From Enemella evansiae (GTDB lineage: Bacteria; Actinomycetota; Actinomycetes; Propionibacteriales; Propionibacteriaceae): a stretch of DNA of 64,000 nt. The stretch lies in the NCBI RefSeq assembly GCF_002250705.1, contig NZ_NMVP01000036.1, forward strand, positions 145,115 through 209,114, written 5' to 3'. The notes under the pieces were generated by a model. The model saw nothing but the letters and a program-made list of their open reading frames with translations. It did no database searches and was not told where the DNA came from. Position numbers and translations under genes: made by a program. This document shows, piece by piece, positions 59,494-64,000 of the stretch. Within the stretch, counting starts at the first letter, position 1. Each line of letters begins with the position of its first letter.

Positions 59494-59524
59494 GCCGACC
59501 GCCTTTCTGACAAGGAGAAATCGA

Positions 59525-61003
59525 ATGAACCCCAGCAAGCTGTCCGAGGCCACCCGGAATCAGTTGCCGGAGGCCGTCCCCGGCCCGGCGTACGACCGGC
59601 TCGAGGTGACCCCGGGCATCGTGCACTTCGGCGTCGGCGGTTTCCACCGCGCTCACGAGGCGATGTATCTGGACCGACTGATGAACGAGGGGAAGGCGCT
59701 CGACTGGGGGATCATCGGCGTCGGCACGATGAGCGCCGATGCCCGGATGCGCGACGCGCTCGGGCCCCAGAACGGCCTCTACACGCTGGTGCTCAAACAC
59801 CCCGACGGCACCCTGGAGCCTCGGGTGATCGGGTCGATCCTGAACTTCCTGCTCGCCGCCGACGACCCCGAGGCCGTGCTGGAGCGGACGTGTGACCCGG
59901 CCACCCGGATCGTCAGCCTGACCATCACCGAGGGCGGCTATCACGTCAACCAGGCGACCGGGGAGTTCGATCCGGATGAGGCGCTGCAACGGGACATCGC
60001 GCGGGAATCCTTGCCCACCACAGCTTTCGGGTTCATCACCGAGGCGCTGCGCCGTCGCCGGGAAACCGGCGTACCGGCGTTCACGGTGATGTCCTGCGAC
60101 AACCTGCCGGGCAACGGTGACGTCGCCCGGGAGATGATCGGCGAGTTCGCCCGCCGTCAGGATCCCGAGCTGGCCGCCTGGATCGCTGCCGAGGTCCATT
60201 TCCCCAACTCGATGGTCGACCGGATCACCCCGGTCACCTCACCCGAGGACCTGGAGCGGGTCGGCGCACTCGGCGTGGACGACGCCTGGCCGGTGGTGTG
60301 CGAGCCGTTCACCCAGTGGGTGCTGCAGGACGACTTCGGACTCGGCCGCCCGCCGTTCGAGGAGGTCGGCGTCCAGCTGGTCGACGACGTGGTCCCCTAC
60401 GAGCTGCTGAAGCTGCGCCTGCTGAACGCCAGCCACCAGGCCCTGTGCTATCTGGGTTACCTGTGCGGATACCGGTATGCCCACGAGGTCTGCAGCGACC
60501 CCGAGTTCGTGGATTTCCTGCTGGGCTACATGGAACGCGAGGGTACGCCCACGCTGCCGGAGGTCCCCGGGGTCGACATCGACGCCTATCGCCGGCGGCT
60601 GATCGAGCGGTTCGCCAACCCGGAGGTGCGCGACCATCTGGCCCGGCTCTGCCTCGAGAGCTCGGATCGGATCCCCAAGTGGCTGGTGCCGGTGATCCGG
60701 GAAAACCTGGCCAGCGGTGGCGAGATCGAGCGCTCGGCCCTGGTCGTGGCCGCCTGGGCGCGCTATGCCGAGGGGGTCGATGAGCAGGGAGAGCCGATCG
60801 AGGTGGTGGACCGGTGGAAGGAGAAGGTGATGGCGGCGGCAGCCCGCCAGGGCGAGGACGAGCTCGCGTTCCTGCGCGACCGCTCCTTCTTCGGTGATCT
60901 GGTGGAGAACGAGCGGTTCACCGCGAGCTATCTGCACTGGCTGCGTCGGCTGCACGCTGTCGGTGCGCGGGAGACCCTGCGGGAGCTGCTCGGCCGGTCG
61001 TGA
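59525..61003 (+). CDS. Mannitol dehydrogenase family protein (polyol-specific long-chain dehydrogenase)
   Basis: ATG 59525 (AAGGAGAAATCG upstream); 492 residues, the normal length. N-terminal NAD-binding region VHFGVGGFHRAHEAMYLDRL and the catalytic K/N/H set in ELLKLRLLNASHQALCYLGYL are characteristic of mannitol 2-dehydrogenase, fructuronate reductase and related enzymes. It also has VMSCDNLPGNGDVAREMI. It would oxidise D-mannitol to D-fructose. It ends the rightward operon. Confidence 0.92.
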   Translation: MNPSKLSEATRNQLPEAVPGPAYDRLEVTPGIVHFGVGGFHRAHEAMYLDRLMNEGKALDWGIIGVGTMSADARMRDALGPQNGLYTLVLKHPDGTLEPRVIGSILNFLLAADDPEAVLERTCDPATRIVSLTITEGGYHVNQATGEFDPDEALQRDIARESLPTTAFGFITEALRRRRETGVPAFTVMSCDNLPGNGDVAREMIGEFARRQDPELAAWIAAEVHFPNSMVDRITPVTSPEDLERVGALGVDDAWPVVCEPFTQWVLQDDFGLGRPPFEEVGVQLVDDVVPYELLKLRLLNASHQALCYLGYLCGYRYAHEVCSDPEFVDFLLGYMEREGTPTLPEVPGVDIDAYRRRLIERFANPEVRDHLARLCLESSDRIPKWLVPVIRENLASGGEIERSALVVAAWARYAEGVDEQGEPIEVVDRWKEKVMAAAARQGEDELAFLRDRSFFGDLVENERFTASYLHWLRRLHAVGARETLRELLGRS

Positions 61004-61028
61004 CGGACTCGGGCCTGGAAGCCCGGGC

Positions 61029-61840
61029 TCAGAGCGGCCGGATGCCGCCCATCAGGCGGTCCTCCACCTCCGGCGGCAACTTGCCCGGACCGTCGACCGG
61101 GACGACGAACGGGATCGCGTGGTGGCGGCCCTGCACGGTGACCACCGCGATGCTGTGCCGCACGGGCCCGTGGCAGGTGCTGACCCGATCACCCTGCTCG
61201 GCCGTGGCCAGCTCGAGCCCCCGCTCTGTCCGCACGGTCCGGTCCGGTCCGGGTCGCAAGGGTTGGGACCCCGATGGCAAGGAACCGAGCCACCGTTGCA
61301 GTTCCTGACGCGCCGATCCGATCGGCTGTGCGGGGATCACCGACGGTGTCGCACCGGGTGAGCTGACCTTCCACGAGGGTGCCGGGACGATGAACCCGAC
61401 CTGGGCGCCGATCGCGGACGGGCCGCCCCAGGGGACGGGCTGGGTAGAGGTACGCACGAACTGGCGATCCCCGCGCAGGGTCCCCTGCTGGAAACGCAAC
61501 CACTCCTGCGGCACTTCGTACGCGACGGTGTTGCCGAAGTCGGGCACCGCCACCCAGCCGGGACCTCTGCCCGGCAGCGTGGGGACCGGTACGGGAGTCG
61601 CCCCTCGCGGTGCATTGCCCGGGCGGCTGGGCAGGGGAATCGTGGAACCGAAGTCGGATGGCTGCTCAGCCAGTCGATCCTGCCCGCACCGAGGGAGAGC
61701 AGCAGACAGGCCGCCAGCGCCAACCCGGCGAGTGGCCAGCGGCCCAGCCGGAAGCCACCGACACCTCGCGCCGGCGAGTCGTTTCGCGGGAGCGGAGGCG
61801 GCGCCGCGGCGGGTTCCTCGGTCGGTGGCGGGTCGGGCAA
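61029..61840 (-). pseudogene. Pro-rich membrane-anchored protein with one frameshift; paralogue of the protein at 63069
   Basis: Starting at a TTG (61840), a Pro-rich cytoplasmic stretch (PPPTEEPAAAPPPLP) is followed by one membrane helix (LAGLALAACLLLSLGAG). Near 61634-61637, a run of four G on the plus strand, the frame shifts; the continuation reads PGWVAVPDFGNTVAYEVPQEWLRFQQGTL and runs to 61029, ending LPPEVEDRLMGGIRPL-stop. The end and the PGW...VP...GTL pattern match the protein encoded at 63069-64000 (PGWRAIASVRDGAAFDVPRDFTFNEGTL...RIITSLRPL). The domain outside the cell is of unknown function. The shift may be a sequencing error. Confidence 0.65.
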
Positions 61841-62060
61841 CTCCCCGGGCGGGGTGAAGTCGGGGCCGCGTACGCTCCCCGGTCAGGCTCGCTTGGCGGA
61901 TCCGCGGGATTCGAACCGGTCACGAGGTCTGCAGACGCTCGCTCACTCCTGGCCCGGTCACCCCGACAGGCTAACCCGCCACCCGGTCAGGGCCGCTCGC
62001 TGGTGGACTGTTGGCCGATCTCCAGCCTGTCGGTGCGAGCGCGTTTGGTTCGGCTCGGCC

Positions 62061-62744
62061 TCAGACGCCGACGCGCTCCAGGAACCGTGACACCGAGGAA
62101 AAGAAGCCGCGCCCATCCAGGGTGGGGCCGGTCAGCTCCTCGACGTTGTGCTCGGGGTGCGGCATCAGCCCCACGACATTGCCGCGCTCGTTGGTGATCC
62201 CGGCGATATCGTTCACCGACCCATTGGGGTTTCCTTGCAGGTAGCGAAAAACGACCTGATTCTCACCCTCGAGTCGGAGTACGGTCTCGGGGTCGGCCTG
62301 GAAGTTGCCCTCGCCGTTCTTCAACACGATGGAGATCTCCTGGCCCTGACTGAAGGCATTGGTCCACACGGTGTCCACCGACTCGACGCGGAGCAGCTGG
62401 TCCCGGCAGACGAAGGTGCGCACGTCGTTGCGGATCAGCGCACCGGGCAGCAGGTGCGCCTCGCAGAGCACCTGGAAGCCGTTGCAGATGCCGAGCACCG
62501 GCATCCCCTGCTCGGCGCGCCGGATGATCTCCCCCATCACCGGTGAGAACCGGGCGATCGCGCCGGCACGCAGGTAGTCGCCATAGGAGAAGCCACCCGG
62601 CAGGATCACCGCGTCGATGCCCTCGAGGGTCTCCGATCCGTGCCAGATCGGCTTGGCGGACAGACCGCAGACCTCGACCGCGCGCAGCGCGTCGTGGTCG
62701 TCGAGGGAACCGGGGAAGGTGACGATGCCGATGGTCGGGGTCAC
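62061..62744 (-). CDS. purQ: Phosphoribosylformylglycinamidine synthase glutaminase subunit
   Basis: The 227-residue class I glutamine amidotransferase has the catalytic Cys in VLGICNGFQVLCEA and His and Glu in PHPEHNVEEL, with GFSYGDYLRAGAIAR typical of PurQ. It supplies ammonia to PurL. It overlaps purS by four bases (ATGA). purL lies 14.5 kb downstream, separated by the polyol block and secreted protein 5. Confidence 0.96.
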   Translation of the reverse strand: MTPTIGIVTFPGSLDDHDALRAVEVCGLSAKPIWHGSETLEGIDAVILPGGFSYGDYLRAGAIARFSPVMGEIIRRAEQGMPVLGICNGFQVLCEAHLLPGALIRNDVRTFVCRDQLLRVESVDTVWTNAFSQGQEISIVLKNGEGNFQADPETVLRLEGENQVVFRYLQGNPNGSVNDIAGITNERGNVVGLMPHPEHNVEELTGPTLDGRGFFSSVSRFLERVGV

Positions 62745-63037
62745 TTCGTCGCTTCCTTCGTGGGCTCCTCGTTCTGCGCCTTCTCCGCGACCGGCTGCTT
62801 CTCGACGTGCACCTCGAAGTTTTCGATCACGGTATTGGCGAGCAGCTTGTCGGCGGCGTCGCGGACCTTGGCGACCACCGCATCGGTGACCTCGCCCTCC
62901 ACCTCGATCTCGAACCGCTTGCCCTGGCGTACCTGCAGACCCGAGAATCCGAGCCGCTCCAACGCCCCGGTCACCGCCTTCCCCTGGGGGTCGAGGATCT
63001 CGGGCTTGGGCATCACTTCCACGACTACACGCGCCAT
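62741..63037 (-). CDS. purS: Phosphoribosylformylglycinamidine synthase subunit PurS
   Basis: The 98-residue protein starts MARVVVEVMPKPEILDPQGKAV, with GFSGLQVRQGKRFEIEV, the conserved PurS core that bridges PurL and PurQ. A Lys/Glu-rich tail (KQPVAEKAQNEEPTKEATK) extends it by about 15 residues beyond the usual length. It is coupled to purQ. Confidence 0.95.
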   Translation of the reverse strand: MARVVVEVMPKPEILDPQGKAVTGALERLGFSGLQVRQGKRFEIEVEGEVTDAVVAKVRDAADKLLANTVIENFEVHVEKQPVAEKAQNEEPTKEATK

Positions 63038-63068
63038 GACCGCGATCCTATCGTCTCCACGGCACTGC

Positions 63069-64000
63069 TCAGAGCGGCCGCAGGCTGGTGATGATGCGCT
63101 TCTCGATGTCGTCGGGAAGGTCCTTGTCGGTACCGCGATCGGTGCCGATCACCAGCAGCGCCTTGCGGCCATTCGGCAGGTCGATCCCGACCACCGTGAC
63201 CCGGAATCGGGGCGCCGGGCAGTCCTTGCTCGGCGTGGTGTCCACCGCCTCCACGGTCGCCACCGTCGCCTCGCCACCGGAGGCGGTGCGCACCTTCGTC
63301 ACGGTCGGCGCGGGCACCTCGCCGGTCTTACCGGTGTCGTAGTCGCTGTTGGACACCTGAGCCCACAGCTCGGCGTACTTGACCGGATCCCCGTCACGGT
63401 TGCTGGATGAGCCATAGGTCACCAGGCCCAGCGAGCCGCGCTGGCTCGATCTGGAGGACGCGCAGGCCTGCTCCTGATAGTAGGTCGCGCAGTGGGCGAG
63501 CACCCGCCGACCCTTGGTCTCCTGGCCGAAGAGCGTCCCCTCATTGAAGGTGAAATCCCGGGGCACGTCGAAGGCCGCGCCATCCCTGACCGACGCGATC
63601 GCCCGCCATCCCGGGACCACCGCCGGCACTTCGCGGGTGGGGCAGGGCGAGTCGTAGCTGCTGCTGCTTGTCGCGCTCGGCGTACGTGTCGGGTCGGTCG
63701 ACGGGGGCGAGGGGGTACGCCGAGTCCTCGGCGTCGCTGTCGGGGTCGGTTCGAGCGTCGGGCCCGGCGTCGCCGGTTCGGAGGTCGTCAGGCCCAACAC
63801 GAAGAACCCCGTCAGCACCAGACCGATCACACAACCGATGACCACGGCGATGATCCCGAACTTCCCGCCGCCGCCGCTGCCGGGTCGTCGCGGCGGCCCG
63901 GTGGGTGGCGGGGGCGGGGGCGGTCCCCAGCCCTGCCCGCCCCCCGGCGGCGGACCCTGCGGATTCCAGCCACCGAACGGCCGCTGTTGCCCCGCCGCGC
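63069..64000 (-). CDS. Pro/Gly-rich single-pass membrane protein, partial at the right edge
   Basis: The frame is open from the right edge, so the N-terminus is missing. Visible are a Gly/Pro/Gln-rich cytoplasmic stretch (NPQGPPGGGQGWGPPPPPP), a membrane helix (IIAVVIGCVIGLVLTGFFVLGL), a Thr/Pro linker (TPTATPRTRRTPSPPSTDPT) and a 200-residue extracytoplasmic domain with four Cys (about CPTREVP, AHCATYYQEQACAS, KDCPAP). The end RIITSLRPL-stop matches the paralogue at 61029. The domain resembles serine/threonine-kinase-associated or surface lipoprotein-like domains in layout, but no family is recognised. Confidence 0.75.
   Translation of the reverse strand, partial: AAGQQRPFGGWNPQGPPPGGGQGWGPPPPPPPTGPPRRPGSGGGGKFGIIAVVIGCVIGLVLTGFFVLGLTTSEPATPGPTLEPTPTATPRTRRTPSPPSTDPTRTPSATSSSSYDSPCPTREVPAVVPGWRAIASVRDGAAFDVPRDFTFNEGTLFGQETKGRRVLAHCATYYQEQACASSRSSQRGSLGLVTYGSSSNRDGDPVKYAELWAQVSNSDYDTGKTGEVPAPTVTKVRTASGGEATVATVEAVDTTPSKDCPAPRFRVTVVGIDLPNGRKALLVIGTDRGTDKDLPDDIEKRIITSLRPL

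Noticed and set aside
61891..61950. tRNA-like T-arm sequence (GGTTCGAATCCCGC on the minus strand)
   Set aside because: The T-stem has two mispairs and no matching acceptor, D-arm or anticodon arm can be found. It could be a tRNA fragment at an old insertion boundary, but evidence is too weak.
61963..62033. 10-bp inverted repeat CCGACAGGCT/AGCCTGTCGG after purQ
   Set aside because: The spacer of about 50 bp is too long for a terminator and there is no other support for a function.

Overview
The window looks like chromosomal DNA of a high-GC actinobacterium, most likely Propionibacteriaceae or a near relative. Reasons: very high GC with strong third-position G/C bias, many GTG starts, DUF3073 next to purM, a 13E12-type DUF222/HNH gene, a ZomB/AftB-like glycosyltransferase, IS481 remnants, and an integrated actinomycete-type element (RepSA, Xis, Int) at a tRNA-Glu. 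This placement is inferred from gene content, not from a database search.

Layout. 1-6420: right part of an AICE-like integrated element (low-GC cargo gene, XRE regulator/flavoprotein pair, HTH protein, HUH-type RepSA, excisionase, tyrosine integrase) abutting the 3' end of tRNA-Glu. 6.5-15.1 kb: phosphoribosyltransferase, an operon of a (ADGG)14 repeat peptide, a JmjC/cupin oxygenase and a sucrase/ferredoxin-like protein, an acyl-CoA synthetase, a GT-C membrane protein, an orphan formylglycine-generating enzyme, tRNA-Asp, tRNA-Phe and a fructosamine kinase that starts on the tRNA's CCA end. 15.1-26.8 kb: a low-GC hypothetical, a broken IS481 element, NDH-2, a short-chain fatty-acid transporter, a TetR/MFS pair with two operators, a beta-propeller protein, a MarR operon and two alpha/beta hydrolases. 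26.9-29.8 kb: DUF3073, purM, purF. 29.8-37.8 kb: GH15 enzyme, frameshifted TPP enzyme, lon, DUF1992, M20 peptidase. 37.8-43.1 kb: four secreted paralogues around an ECF sigma factor and its probable membrane-bound anti-sigma factor; a fifth paralogue lies at 47.6-48.6 kb. 43.1-47.5 kb: repeats, the DUF222/HNH gene, purL. 48.8-61.0 kb: a LacI-controlled polyol (mannitol/sorbitol-type) uptake and catabolism cluster. 61.0-64 kb: two related membrane proteins flanking purQ and purS.

How the genes work together. All pur genes lie on the minus strand in the order purS-purQ-[14.5 kb]-purL-[15.5 kb]-purF-purM-DUF3073, which looks like an ancestral purine cluster opened by two inserted blocks. In the polyol block, binding protein and two permeases import a polyol, two or three dehydrogenases oxidise it to a ketose, FGGY and PfkB kinases phosphorylate, and a LacD-type aldolase cleaves; the promoter has a palindromic operator over its -35 box.

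Most interesting candidates: (1) the ADGG-repeat peptide/JmjC oxygenase/ferredoxin-like operon, which resembles a small peptide-hydroxylation system; (2) five secreted proteins that all end exactly in L-[A/P]-x-T-G-V-stop, an LPXTG-like motif with no membrane tail, built from a shared Gly-Trp module; promoter elements shared with the ECF sigma gene suggest a regulon; (3) dispersed palindromic repeats whose ends supply the stop codons of two genes. Three genes carry single-base frameshifts at G/C homopolymers, so sequence error must be considered.
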